From positions 2,108,001 to 2,172,000 of the forward strand of contig NZ_CP031223.1 of the NCBI RefSeq assembly GCF_008973485.1: DNA of 64,000 bases. The letters are read 5' to 3'. The position numbers and the translations under genes were made by a program. Source of the DNA: Psychrobacillus glaciei (lineage in GTDB: Bacteria > Bacillota > Bacilli > Bacillales_A > Planococcaceae). This document shows, in pieces, positions 24,288 to 32,354 of the stretch (within the stretch, counting starts at the first letter, position 1; each line of letters starts with the position of its first letter). A model generated the notes under the pieces. That model had not been told where the DNA came from. It was given only the letters and a program-made list of their open reading frames with translations, and ran no database searches.

Positions 24288-24734
24288 TCATCGAGAAATC
24301 AAACTTTGGATACTATGCCATGCGCTTTTTAAAGATACGAGGGGAATTAATATAGCAAAGATCAGATTACTTTGAAAGATTGCCTTCCAAACACGCATAC
24401 CATTTCGCACGTACATGACGATTAAAGTCGCTGATATACTTACGAATGAAAAAATCATCCATAAAGAATCATTTTGTCTTTTAACGTCATATTCGATTTG
24501 TTCCACTTTCCATGCATCATCTTTTCCAAGTGATATGGTTTGGATACTTTTTTCTTTGCCAATTAAATTAAATAATTTGATCGTTAACTCGTTGTTTTGT
24601 TGTGAAATAATCTTATAACCATTTGGCAAAAAAGAAGCTTGGTAAACGAGGATGTACGACAAACTGCCGAGGACGATCATAACGAAAAAATATGGAACAA
24701 ATGCTTTTAATTTTCTTGTGAAAGTTTTCCACAT
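24288..24734 (-). CDS. membrane protein of unknown function
   Basis: A 148-residue protein with an N-terminal helix (about residues 12-33), an outer domain of about 55 residues (SQQNNELTIKLFNLIGKEKS...), and two more helices (about 92-110 and 118-135). No family recognised. It is the first gene of the operon with the DUF1835 gene 20 bases downstream. Confidence 0.6.
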   Translation of the reverse strand: MWKTFTRKLKAFVPYFFVMIVLGSLSYILVYQASFLPNGYKIISQQNNELTIKLFNLIGKEKSIQTISLGKDDAWKVEQIEYDVKRQNDSLWMIFSFVSISATLIVMYVRNGMRVWKAIFQSNLIFAILIPLVSLKSAWHSIQSLISR

Positions 24735-24854
24735 TTCTTTTATCTATCCCTTCATTTGTTGTATACAAATAGTTCCTTTTCATTGAAATTTCCCCTCATA
24801 TTATATTCTTCTTAGAGACTGTAAAATCCTTCTTTAATAGGGGAAATTGAATAT

Positions 24855-24887
24855 AAAAAAGACCAAACGCATGCAACCGTTTGATCT
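24855..24887 (-). terminator. terminator of the first DinB-like gene
   Basis: The stem AGACCAAACG / CGTTTGATCT (one mismatch), 8-base loop, is followed on the minus strand by TTTTTATA. The right arm and next bases resemble the sequence after the UvrX-like polymerase gene at 28.0 kb. Confidence 0.7.
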
Positions 24888-24920
24888 TTTTGTTATTTCT
24901 TATGTTCATTAAGCAAACTC
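24879..24920 (-). pseudogene. remnant of the 3' end of the UvrX-like gene (copy 2)
   Basis: This stretch aligns by eye with 27998-28040, the terminator arm, stop codon and last codons of the UvrX-like polymerase: both carry TTATTTCTTATGT then AAGCAA. Read on the minus strand it ends in LLNEHKK-stop, against LLGGHKK-stop in the intact gene. It is fused directly behind the first DinB-like gene. Confidence 0.55.
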
Positions 24921-24923
24921 ATT

Positions 24924-25397
24924 TTAATCCACCAAAATAGATTGATATATTCTTTTAATCGTTTCCATATGAAGTGCTTCATGGTAAAAGCTAAAAAGAA
25001 ATGTTTCTCCAAGTGTGTGAAATGTGTTGCCAAAATGGTTCGTCATTGGTTTTGGTAGTTTTCTATGCATGTTCCCTTCAAGAGATTGTTGGATTCTTAA
25101 TTTTTGTTCAGATAAAACGGAAAAAATGTCAGCTAATGAAGGAGGTGTTTCAATCCAATCAGCTGGCTTAGTTCCTGCTCTAAAAAATTCTCTATATTCT
25201 TTCGGGAGATTTATCTTTTCATCTAATACCCCATAGACCAGGTATTCCTGAATATATGCTATATGGCCGAAATTCCAACGAATATTGTTCTTAAAACCTT
25301 TTGGTACTAAATCCGCAAGTTCTTCTGGTATCTTTAGGATAGATTGCTCCGTTATTCCTCTCACAGTTTCCATATGGTGAAAAATTGTTTGTTCCAT
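24924..25397 (-). CDS. DinB-like four-helix metal-binding protein, paralogue A
   Basis: A 157-residue DinB/YfiT superfamily protein. Likely metal histidines are in NFGHIAYIQ (about residue 46) and in the C-terminal pair YHEALHME (about 138 and 142). Family members are four-helix-bundle proteins; several are thiol-dependent transferases using bacillithiol or mycothiol, and some are DNA-damage induced. It is a clear paralogue of the gene at 27254-27727 (same length, roughly two-thirds identical by eye), and the pair appears to come from a local duplication that also copied parts of the neighbouring polymerase gene. Confidence 0.82.
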   Translation of the reverse strand: MEQTIFHHMETVRGITEQSILKIPEELADLVPKGFKNNIRWNFGHIAYIQEYLVYGVLDEKINLPKEYREFFRAGTKPADWIETPPSLADIFSVLSEQKLRIQQSLEGNMHRKLPKPMTNHFGNTFHTLGETFLFSFYHEALHMETIKRIYQSILVD

Positions 25398-25533
25398 TTA
25401 AAAGTCCTCTTTTCTACTCTAATAGTAATTTCTAAAAAATAGGATACTCGATATTCAATCAGTTGTTATTGAACATATTCCTTTTCATTTACTTCGATAA
25501 ATTTTTGAATTTCCCTTTAATTTCTTTTTACTT

Positions 25534-25695
25534 TTTATGTCCACTCAGTAATCTCGCTCTATTTCTTACGTTTCCCGCATCAGTGTAGGTACTGCACGCA
25601 AAATTACTGGGGGTCATTATTTACTTCGTAGCAGATCTATTGTTTTCCTATTTTTCGTTCCTTCCAATCACCTTCTTCAAATAAACTTACGCAAC
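25534..25695 (-). pseudogene. decayed 3' fragment of a UvrX-like polymerase gene (copy 3)
   Basis: There is no open frame, but the sequence aligns base by base with 28018-28180, the 3' end of the intact Y-family polymerase: shared blocks include TTATGTCCAC, ACTGCACG[CT]AAAATT, TTATT[TG]ACTTCGTA-like and the long exact CACCTTCTTCAAATAA-type match (intact gene: TATCTTCTTCAAATAA). It lies directly upstream of DinB-like paralogue A, as the intact gene lies upstream of paralogue B. The rest of the gap 25398-25770 shows nothing else apart from a terminator. Confidence 0.7.
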
Positions 25696-25717
25696 AGTAC
25701 AAATGTTGAAAAGTGCA

Positions 25718-25741
25718 TAAAAAAAGACCCTAGTTAGGATC
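25718..25741 (-). terminator. terminator of the PH-domain gene
   Basis: On the minus strand GATCCT, a 4-base loop and AGGGTC are followed by TTTTTTTAT, about 30 bases after the stop codon at 25771. Confidence 0.65.
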
Positions 25742-25770
25742 AAATTTGTTTGCACCATTTACTCGAACTT

Positions 25771-26199
25771 TTAAATTTGTGTATTAGAACATCTTTTTCT
25801 TAACTCGGTGATGAACTCCATTTTATCCATTGGTAAAATCTTTATACTTCCAAGGTTTGCTGATTTCAAAAATAGTTCAAGTCCCTTATCAAATGATGAA
25901 ATTCGATAACCAGTGAATCCATCTGTCTTTGGAGAAACCTTTGTTATGTTTTGATACGGAATTTTCCTTCTGAATGGCCCGCCTTTAATTAATAGATAAT
26001 CTTTACAGAAAACATATTTAATAGAAGCTCCATACCACAATATAAAACCTAATGAAATTATAAAGATACCAAATATATTAATTATAATTGATAATGATAC
26101 TTCTTTATAAACAGGATGCAGTGGTATATTAGCCATTATTAAAACTACTAAAAATATAAGTGTAAAAAAAGAAATGTCTCCTTTTGAACGGAAAACCAT
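25771..26199 (-). CDS. membrane protein with a bacterial PH-like domain
   Basis: A 142-residue protein with two N-terminal helices (about residues 10-25 and 36-55) followed by a small beta domain: YVFCKDYLLIKGGPFRRKIPYQNITKVSPKTDG..., the pattern of bacterial PH (bPH) domains in which a strand is followed by R-x-I-P-Y-x-x-I-x-x-V. Function unknown. It lies in the duplicated DinB/UvrX zone but is not itself duplicated. It is probably monocistronic with its own terminator. Confidence 0.65.
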   Translation of the reverse strand: MVFRSKGDISFFTLIFLVVLIMANIPLHPVYKEVSLSIIINIFGIFIISLGFILWYGASIKYVFCKDYLLIKGGPFRRKIPYQNITKVSPKTDGFTGYRISSFDKGLELFLKSANLGSIKILPMDKMEFITELRKRCSNTQI

Positions 26200-26288
26200 T
26201 AGTTAATCACACCTTTCTTTTAGTATTATACAGTTACTTATCATAATGGTTTCATTTTAAAAAAAGAAACCATGGCTACTAAAACACC

Positions 26289-27023
26289 TTAATTTAAATA
26301 TTCATTCGCATCAATCACTGTACACACCTCGGATTCCTCCAAAAATTGTTTAATAAGATGAACGTGGCCGCCGCCGACCAATAGCAAAATCCGATCCTGT
26401 GGATTTGAAATCAGCCTTCGCACATTCGTGTAAATAATTAAGTTGCGTTTGTACCACCAAGTTAACCAACCTGTTGCGTAATAATCTTTCTTTTTTCCAA
26501 TCATCGCGAGTTCCATGTAAACTTGGTGCATCTTTTTAACAGTTTCTGCTTCATTCACACGCTTATAACCTTCTAAAATCGAGAGCTGGGATAATTTTTC
26601 AAATTCGCGTTGCATCGGTTCTACATACGTTGTCATTATTTTCTTATAGCGTTCAGGTTCATATTCTTCTGCATACTTAAGTATATCTTCTAATGATGTG
26701 TCTTCATTATCGTCACCTCTCCAATCGACACAAGAAACTTCGCTTAACCCCGATTTTTTAGCTAAAGGAAAACCGATCATTTGTATTTCATTCTTCGTTG
26801 GTTTCGGATCATCTAATTGGTACTTCCGATAACTTTCATTTAACTTTGATTGTACTTCCCATTCAGCTTCGACAGCCAGTTTTGTGGGATTAAACCGACT
26901 TAGTGCGTCAACGACTTCCTTTGCTTGTAGCTTTAAATCATTATCATCTTTACTTTCAAACTTGATTAAATCCGATGTGTCTCCTAAATGATACACCCCG
27001 ACGATCATCACTTCCGGTCTCAT
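26289..27023 (-). CDS. DUF5694/TraB-like domain protein
   Basis: A 244-residue soluble protein. The opening MIVGVYHLGDTSD and the ending ILLLVGGGHVHLIKQFLEES resemble the conserved H and GGGH motifs of the TraB/PrgY-related (DUF5694) proteins; the middle VCVDWRGDD-like block (SCVDWRGDDNED) also fits. Members are proposed metal-dependent hydrolases, but no function is established. ATG 27023, ribosome site GGAGAG. It lies between the two DinB-like paralogues. Confidence 0.7.
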   Translation of the reverse strand: MRPEVMIVGVYHLGDTSDLIKFESKDDNDLKLQAKEVVDALSRFNPTKLAVEAEWEVQSKLNESYRKYQLDDPKPTKNEIQMIGFPLAKKSGLSEVSCVDWRGDDNEDTSLEDILKYAEEYEPERYKKIMTTYVEPMQREFEKLSQLSILEGYKRVNEAETVKKMHQVYMELAMIGKKKDYYATGWLTWWYKRNLIIYTNVRRLISNPQDRILLLVGGGHVHLIKQFLEESEVCTVIDANEYLN

Positions 27024-27253
27024 GTTAACTCTCCACTCGCTTATTAGTTTATAATCGGAAATTGTTATTATTCTTTCAATTAATTTATATTATCACTAAG
27101 TTCATCTTATGGTTCTTAATTTTTGCTGGTTCATGATAATAAAATTGTTTAATTGCAAGCGCCAAATATTGTTGACTTATTTTTTCAAGTAGGCATTATT
27201 TGACGCTTACGCTTATCTGACAAAAATCACTTGGGACATTGGAGAATATCCCT

Positions 27254-27727
27254 TCATTCCACCGTAATCGCACGATAGATTCTTTTAATCGCTTCCATAT
27301 GCATTGCTTCATGGTAAAAGCTAAAGAGAAATGTCTCCCCTCTGGTATGAAATGTGATGCCTAATCGGTTTGTAAATGGATCTGGTAGTGGCTCGTTTAT
27401 ATTTCCTTCAATAGCATCCTTTATTCTTGATTTTTGTTCGGTTAATACAGAAAGAATATCTGCAAATGATGGCGGAGTTATTTTCCAGTCAGCTGGTTTA
27501 GTTCCACCGCTAAATAGTTCTTCATAATTGCTTGGCACATTCATCTTTTCCCCTAAAACTGCAAATACGAGCCTTTCCTGTATAAACGCAATATGACCGA
27601 AATTCCAACGAATACTATTGTTAAAACCTATAGGTACTCTATCAGCTAACTCTTCTGGTATCTTTTTTATAGATTCCTCCGTTATGCCACGCACTGTTTC
27701 CATATGTTGAAAAATTGTTTGTTCCAA
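27254..27727 (-). CDS. DinB-like four-helix metal-binding protein, paralogue B
   Basis: A 157-residue paralogue of the gene at 24924-25397, with the same opening (MEQTIF.HMETVRGITE) and the same histidine motifs NFGHIAFIQ and YHEAMHME. It starts with TTG (27727) after GGTGGAG. It sits about 280 bases downstream of the LexA-controlled UvrX-like polymerase on the same strand. Whether it is part of that SOS transcript is unclear, because a terminator lies between them. Confidence 0.82.
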   Translation of the reverse strand: MEQTIFQHMETVRGITEESIKKIPEELADRVPIGFNNSIRWNFGHIAFIQERLVFAVLGEKMNVPSNYEELFSGGTKPADWKITPPSFADILSVLTEQKSRIKDAIEGNINEPLPDPFTNRLGITFHTRGETFLFSFYHEAMHMEAIKRIYRAITVE

Positions 27728-27971
27728 ATTAACTCCACCTTTTTAATTTTTTTAGTTTGCCAATACTAACTATAAATAATTTATCCTTTACTTTTCATTC
27801 GCGCTCATCTACCTAATATACCTATTCCACAATTAGGTGAGAAAACCCTTTTAAAACAAGAAAATCAAGTTTGGTGAGATACTTTCATTGGTTAGCGGAA
27901 CACTCATATATATGAACACCACAAATTTTCATGTAGCTCCAACCTTCTTCCTCAGGAAAGAGATCAAGCAA

Positions 27972-28005
27972 CAAAAAAAGATCGAACCGGTATAAGGTTC
28001 AATCT
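27972..28005 (-). terminator. terminator of the UvrX-like gene
   Basis: The stem AGATCGAACC / GGTTCAATCT (one mismatch), 7-base loop, is followed on the minus strand by TTTTTTT. It starts six bases after the polymerase stop codon. Confidence 0.75.
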
Positions 28006-28010
28006 TTCTA

Positions 28011-29264
28011 TTATTTCTTATGTCCACCAAGCAATCCAGCTCGTTTTATCGCCGTTCCTGCTTCTGTATAAGACACTGCACGTAAAATTGCAGAGGAGCC
28101 ATATTTGCTTCGTAAGTCATCCATTGTTTTTCCTAATTTCCGTACTTTCCATTTATCTTCTTCAAATAAGCTTAGTTGCATCGAGTGCTCCGGTTCTAAA
28201 TTCGTTAAAGATATCGATAATCTGCGAACGGGACGATGATCATAAAACTCGTCAAAAATCCGATCACATACTTTATATATTTTCATCGTGGCATTCGTTG
28301 ATTCTTCAATTGAGCGAGAACGGTCAAATCCTCCTCCGAAAGCCTCTTTACTATATCCAACAGCAAGATGTATCGTTCTTCCAACCATTTCTGCCTCTCT
28401 TGCTCGTCTTGCCACGTCTTCACACATCTCAAGTACTACCGCCATTACTTCTTTTTTCGTTCTGTAATCCCGAAACAGTACTTGCCCTTTCCCGTAACTA
28501 ATTTGTCCTTCTACTAGAGGTGCACCAAGTTCAGATAGATCTACCCCCCAAGCATGGTAATATAACTGGTTTCCCATCACACCAAATTTACTTTCCAATA
28601 TTTCTAAAGAAGTTTGTGCTAACTGTCCTACAGTGAAAATACCCATATTATTTAATGTTTTTTCGAGGCGTGAGCCAATTCCCCACATTTTACTTAAAGG
28701 GGAAATCGGCCACAACTTTTTGGGAACATCTTCATACATCCATTTGGCAAAACCTGATTTTTTCGCATCTAAATCTAGCGCCAGCTTCGCCAGTAGCATA
28801 TTCGGTCCCATTCCAACTGCACATGGCAATTGAAACTGACTATACATCCCATCTTGTATGCGCTTAATTGTGTTCTCTACTGGTCCCCAAAGTTTTTCGG
28901 TTCCACCTAGATCAGCAAAGCATTCATCCACGCTATACACATGAATCGCTTCATTTGGAACAAACTGATTTAAATAACGGACTATTTCGACGGAAACTCG
29001 AACAAAAAACTCCATCTTTGGTTCGATTAAATGAATAGACGGATGATCTGGAATTTCGAATAGCCTAGTTCCTGTTTTCACACCGAATTCTTTTTTCATT
29101 CTCGGCGAAGCAGCCAGTACAATACTCCCCTTTTGCTCTAAATTACCAATCACAGCAATAGGCTCTGTCATCACATCGAGCCCAGCATCCGCTGCCGCAC
29201 AACTTGCAAAAAAGCTTCGCATATCAATGCATATAATTTTTCGATTTTCTAACCCTTCGTACAC
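28011..29264 (-). CDS. uvrX: Y-family DNA polymerase (UvrX/ImpB type)
   Basis: A 417-residue translesion polymerase. Catalytic acids are in ICIDMRSFFASC and the YSVDECFAD motif; the helix-hairpin-helix thumb (GIGSRLEKTLNNMGIFTVGQ) and C-terminal little-finger domain follow. The sequence and length match UvrX of Bacillus and its phages rather than DinB/YqjH (polymerase IV). Start GTG 29264 lies five bases after AGAGGGGGTGG; the open frame reaches 29291. Two LexA-type boxes overlap the promoter, so it should be SOS-induced. Remnants of its 3' end occur twice more to the left (24879-24920, 25534-25695). Confidence 0.87.
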   Translation of the reverse strand: MYEGLENRKIICIDMRSFFASCAAADAGLDVMTEPIAVIGNLEQKGSIVLAASPRMKKEFGVKTGTRLFEIPDHPSIHLIEPKMEFFVRVSVEIVRYLNQFVPNEAIHVYSVDECFADLGGTEKLWGPVENTIKRIQDGMYSQFQLPCAVGMGPNMLLAKLALDLDAKKSGFAKWMYEDVPKKLWPISPLSKMWGIGSRLEKTLNNMGIFTVGQLAQTSLEILESKFGVMGNQLYYHAWGVDLSELGAPLVEGQISYGKGQVLFRDYRTKKEVMAVVLEMCEDVARRAREAEMVGRTIHLAVGYSKEAFGGGFDRSRSIEESTNATMKIYKVCDRIFDEFYDHRPVRRLSISLTNLEPEHSMQLSLFEEDKWKVRKLGKTMDDLRSKYGSSAILRAVSYTEAGTAIKRAGLLGGHKK

Positions 29265-29285
29265 GATATCCACCCCCTCTAAAAG

Positions 29286-29297
29286 GAACATTTGTTC
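29286..29297 (-). promoter_or_regulatory. LexA (SOS) box, proximal
   Basis: GAACATTTGTTC, a perfect GAAC-N4-GTTC palindrome matching the Bacillus LexA/DinR consensus core CGAAC-N4-GTTCG. It lies between the promoter and the ribosome site of the polymerase gene. Confidence 0.8.
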
Positions 29298-29312
29298 TTA
29301 ATAGTATATTAC

Positions 29313-29324
29313 AAACGTTCGTTC
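29313..29324 (-). promoter_or_regulatory. LexA (SOS) box, distal, within the promoter
   Basis: On the minus strand GAACGAACGTTT, one mismatch from GAAC-N4-GTTC. It lies between a candidate -35 (TTGAAT) and -10 (TATACT) with 18-base spacing, so LexA bound here would cover the promoter. Confidence 0.7.
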
Positions 29325-29373
29325 TTATTCAATGGTAAATAATAGTTTTGTATTTTACAGAAAAAGGCTTATC

Positions 29374-29475
29374 GAGACTATTTCAAACACAAGCGAAACC
29401 AATTTGATCCCAACCGGTACCAATCACTATGTGAGCGAGACTAAATGTAGCCGAACCGAGACCAATACAAAAAGA
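29374..29475. repeat. 21-bp degenerate tandem repeat (GAGACCAAT family), five units
   Basis: Four full units of exactly 21 bp start at 29374, 29395, 29416 and 29437, with a fifth partial unit at 29458. The first 9-10 bases (GAGACTATT, GAAACCAAT, GGTACCAAT, GAGACTAAA, GAGACCAAT) and the last bases (AGC/ACC) are similar, while about ten bases between vary. The same family appears at 40087-40149. No gene is seen in the gap 29325-29585. Confidence 0.75.
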
Positions 29476-29585
29476 GTGCATTTTGAAATAAATAAATAAA
29501 TAAATCAAAACGCACTTTGGCAATGGACTATTAAATTCTTCTTGGTATTTTTAGTAATGCTGAATATTTCCTAGTTGGATTTAAA

Positions 29586-30122
29586 TTAGCTTTTTGGGTA
29601 AGCTTCGGAAGAAATATATCGTTCTCTAATTATGTTACAATGATGCAGTTCATGACCGGCAATAATAACGATTAGTGCACGTACTGTTACTTCGGAATTG
29701 TTTGCTGTTCCACGGCGCAGAAAATCTTTGCTTAATAGACTTTTAATTAAATGAATGGTTGATTGGCGAACTATATACAAATTTTGGAGAAGATCCTCTA
29801 CTGACTCCTTATCAAAAGATGCATTTCGAACATATTCATTGTCATTATAACCAGGAAGCGCTACGGTTTCGCCTCGAGCTATGGAGAGTAGCCTAAATCC
29901 CATGATACGCTCTGTATCTGCCATATGCCCAATCACTTCTTTTAAGCTCCATTTTTCAGGCGCATAACGGTAAAGAGCTTGCTGATCAGAAATGTCTTGC
30001 AGTAAGGTAATAGTCACTTCAATTTGATGTTGTAAAGTTTGTATGAAATCCCCTTCAGCTACCAATTGTACATAAGTTGAATAATATGGTGCGTATTCAT
30101 TTTTCTTTAGCAATTTGTGCAT
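29586..30122 (-). CDS. DinB family protein (DinB_2 type)
   Basis: A 178-residue DinB-superfamily protein of the longer DinB_2/YfiT-like branch: the motif WSLKEVIGHMADTERIMGFR carries the first metal histidine and GHELHHCNIIRERY near the C-terminus the other two. This layout matches the branch that uses bacillithiol-type or general metal chemistry; the substrate is unknown. ATG 30122 with AAAGGAGA six bases upstream. It is the third DinB-superfamily gene within 5.2 kb but is not a close relative of the other two. Confidence 0.85.
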   Translation of the reverse strand: MHKLLKKNEYAPYYSTYVQLVAEGDFIQTLQHQIEVTITLLQDISDQQALYRYAPEKWSLKEVIGHMADTERIMGFRLLSIARGETVALPGYNDNEYVRNASFDKESVEDLLQNLYIVRQSTIHLIKSLLSKDFLRRGTANNSEVTVRALIVIIAGHELHHCNIIRERYISSEAYPKS

Positions 30123-30210
30123 ACATATTCTCCTTTTTATTACTTCTCTACACTATAAAACATATCGTATCATATTTAATAATACCTTTCGTATATAATC
30201 AATGATTGCA

Positions 30211-30240
30211 AAAAGGACAGACTCATTTCAGCCTGTCCTT
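30211..30240 (-). terminator. terminator of the rib operon
   Basis: The stem AAGGACAG / CTGTCCTT, with a 14-base interior, is followed on the minus strand by TTTTTGC, 27 bases after ribH. A near-identical hairpin follows the methyltransferase gene at 32697-32729. Confidence 0.8.
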
Positions 30241-30266
30241 AGATGTATATTTAATTGCTAATTTTC

Positions 30267-30731
30267 TTAAAATAAACGATTCAAATTCGCCATTTCAATT
30301 GCGGACACTGCAGCATCATATCCTTTGTTCCCTACTTTTGTACCAGCACGTTCAATCGCTTGTTCAATTGTTTCCGTAGTTACAATGCCGAACATAACTG
30401 GAACACCAGTAGATAAACCGACACTTGCAATGCCCTTAGCAGTTTCATTACATACATAATCGTAGTGTGTAGTAGAACCACGAATAACAGTACCAAGACC
30501 GATAATTGCATCATATTTTTTCGTTTCTGCCATCTTTTTTGCAATAAAAGGAACTTCAAATGCACCAGGTACCCACGCAACATCTACATTTTCCTCTGCA
30601 ACGCCATGACGTTTCAAGCCATCCAATGCACCGTCCAATAATTTACCATTAATAAATTCATTAAATCTACCAACAACTACACCAATTTTTAAATCTGTAC
30701 CTATTAAATTTGCTTCAAATACTTTTCCCAT
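30267..30731 (-). CDS. ribH: 6,7-dimethyl-8-ribityllumazine synthase
   Basis: A 154-residue lumazine synthase that condenses 5-amino-6-ribitylamino-uracil with 3,4-dihydroxy-2-butanone 4-phosphate. The motifs [37 protein letters not shown] (with the catalytic His) and the C-terminal [21 protein letters not shown] are all present, and length matches the family. Last gene of ribE-ribB-ribH, 36 bases after ribB, with AGGAGAGA upstream. Confidence 0.95.
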   Translation of the reverse strand: MGKVFEANLIGTDLKIGVVVGRFNEFINGKLLDGALDGLKRHGVAEENVDVAWVPGAFEVPFIAKKMAETKKYDAIIGLGTVIRGSTTHYDYVCNETAKGIASVGLSTGVPVMFGIVTTETIEQAIERAGTKVGNKGYDAAVSAIEMANLNRLF

Positions 30732-30767
30732 TCTTCATCTCTCCTATTAGTTCATTTTTATATTTAA

Positions 30768-31382
30768 TCAAACTGTTTGTTCTTGTTCATTTAGATATTT
30801 CACTAATGCTTCAATCGTTACAAACTTTAAATTATGAGTCTCCGCAATAGTATGTAATTCTGGAACTCTCGCCATGGAACCATCCTCACTCATAATTTCA
30901 CAAATGACTCCGGCTAGTTGAACTCCACAAAGTTTAGCAAAATCAACGGCAGCTTCCGTGTGACCAGGACGCTCTAGCACACCATTTTCTTTTGCTACAA
31001 GTGGGAACACATGACCAGGTCGGCGGAAATCTGAGCTAACTGATTCTACATTTAATAGCTGCAACATCGTTTCGGAGCGCTCAAATGCGCTAATACCTGT
31101 TTCCGTCGTTTTATAATCGATACTGACAGTAAAGGCTGTTTGATGATTGTCCGTATTGTGTTGGACCATCGGATTCAAATCAAGACGATCCGCTAACTTT
31201 TGGGTTATAGGTGTGCAAATCAACCCACGACCATACGTTGCCATAAAGTTAATGTTTTCTGGGGTCGCATAATCTGCCAACACTAGAAAATCTCCTTCAT
31301 TTTCTCTACTTTCATCATCTACAACAATAATGATTTTTCCTTTTTTTAAATCTTCTACTGCTTCTTCAATTGTATTGAACAT
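30768..31382 (-). CDS. ribB: 3,4-dihydroxy-2-butanone-4-phosphate synthase (RibB only)
   Basis: A 204-residue enzyme that makes the four-carbon riboflavin precursor from ribulose 5-phosphate. The acidic motif [11 protein letters not shown], the [14 protein letters not shown] block and [28 protein letters not shown] are complete. In most Bacillaceae this domain is fused to GTP cyclohydrolase II (RibBA, about 400 residues); here the frame ends cleanly at the end of the RibB domain, and no RibA sequence follows. It lies 21 bases after ribE. Confidence 0.92.
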   Translation of the reverse strand: MFNTIEEAVEDLKKGKIIIVVDDESRENEGDFLVLADYATPENINFMATYGRGLICTPITQKLADRLDLNPMVQHNTDNHQTAFTVSIDYKTTETGISAFERSETMLQLLNVESVSSDFRRPGHVFPLVAKENGVLERPGHTEAAVDFAKLCGVQLAGVICEIMSEDGSMARVPELHTIAETHNLKFVTIEALVKYLNEQEQTV

Positions 31383-31403
31383 ATGTAACGTACCGCCTTT
31401 TCG

Positions 31404-32042
31404 TTAGAATCCATTTTGCCTTAAAAAGTCCATTGTGATAGGTGAACTTTCTTTCTTTCGCTCCAAGTGATTTATCACGTACTTGCCAAGTAAATCATTT
31501 TCAATGTTCACTACATCATGCTCTCGTTTAATGCCGAGAAGTGTTTCACTAAATGTAAGTGGAATAAGGGAAACAGTCAGCTGCTTTGGCTTTATATCGA
31601 AAATAGTTAAACTAATGCCATCTACTGCAACCGAACCTTTTAGCATACAAAATTTACTTAGTTCTTCACTAATGTCAATATCCACGTATACGGCGTTTTC
31701 GACTTTTCTTTTTCTTAAAATGACGCCGGTTCCATCCACATGTCCGGAAACAAAGTGACCGCCAAATCGACCGTTTGCAGGCATTGCACGCTCCAAATTA
31801 ACCGCATGACCAATTTGTAAAGATTGAATGCTTGTAGACTTTACTGTTTCTGGCATAACATCCACTGTAAAGAGATTATTCGAGAAGGAAATGACTGTTA
31901 AACAGACACCATTAACCGCAATACTATCGCCTAAATGGATGTCTTCTACAATCTTTTTAGATTCCAGCGTTAACTGCATACTATTTAGTCCGCTTTTCAT
32001 CGATTTAACCTTGCCTAAGTCTTCTACAATTCCCGTGAACAT
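31404..32042 (-). CDS. ribE: riboflavin synthase alpha subunit
   Basis: A 212-residue riboflavin synthase that dismutates two 6,7-dimethyl-8-ribityllumazine molecules. The two lumazine-binding domains are visible: MFTGIVEDLGKV at the start, NGVCLTV, then GGHFVSGHVDGTG, followed by a second VDGISLTI barrel. ATG 32042 has AAGAGGTGT upstream. It is the first gene of the operon; ribD, usually first in Bacillus, is absent. Expression should be controlled by the two FMN riboswitches upstream. Confidence 0.93.
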   Translation of the reverse strand: MFTGIVEDLGKVKSMKSGLNSMQLTLESKKIVEDIHLGDSIAVNGVCLTVISFSNNLFTVDVMPETVKSTSIQSLQIGHAVNLERAMPANGRFGGHFVSGHVDGTGVILRKRKVENAVYVDIDISEELSKFCMLKGSVAVDGISLTIFDIKPKQLTVSLIPLTFSETLLGIKREHDVVNIENDLLGKYVINHLERKKESSPITMDFLRQNGF

Positions 32043-32079
32043 TAAATACACCTCTTTTCTATTTCGAAATTTTTACTCA

Positions 32080-32113
32080 AAATTAAAACCCCATAGAAAC
32101 ATCTCTAAGGGGG
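32080..32113 (-). terminator. regulated terminator of the gene-proximal FMN riboswitch
   Basis: On the minus strand CCCC...TTAGAGA, TGT, TTCTA...GGGG is followed by TTTTAATTTT. It lies after aptamer A and 38 bases before ribE, as expected for the expression platform of an FMN riboswitch. Confidence 0.75.
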
Positions 32114-32198
32114 ATTTAGGAAAGTTATGTTTTACGCGTCAACAAATAGACCTCTTGAAGTAGTATTTTTCTCCATAAGGAAATAAGCCTGCACGTAC

Positions 32199-32326
32199 AT
32201 CCTTCTCCCATCCAGACTATACTGTCGGCTTTGGAGTTGCACCAAATCCTGCCTTTTAAAAAAGGCTCACGGGCTTAGAATTGCTTCATCACCGTCGATT
32301 GGGAATTTCACCCGACCCCGAAGGAC
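32199..32326 (-). ncRNA. FMN riboswitch (RFN element), copy A, proximal to ribE
   Basis: Read on the minus strand the element runs from CTTCGGGGTCGGGTGAAATT through AATTCCCAATCGACGGTGAT, GTGAGCC, GGATTTGGTG and CCGACAGTATAGTC to GGATGGGAGAAGGA. These are the conserved RFN blocks that bind FMN. The element senses FMN and, with the terminator at 32080-32113, turns off ribE-ribB-ribH when FMN is abundant. Confidence 0.95.
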
Positions 32327-32354
32327 TACATGTATGAAATTTTGCTAGGTTTTA

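Noticed and set aside
27158-27212. inverted repeat AAGCGCCAAATA / TATTTGACGCTT as a terminator
   Set aside because: The arms are about 30 bases apart and no T tract follows on either strand, so it is more likely fortuitous or a decayed structure.
28088-28501. 137-codon plus-strand frame opposite the UvrX-like gene
   Set aside because: Mirror frame of the polymerase; no ribosome site.
30380-30583. 67-codon minus-strand frame inside ribH
   Set aside because: It is an alternative-frame shadow of ribH.
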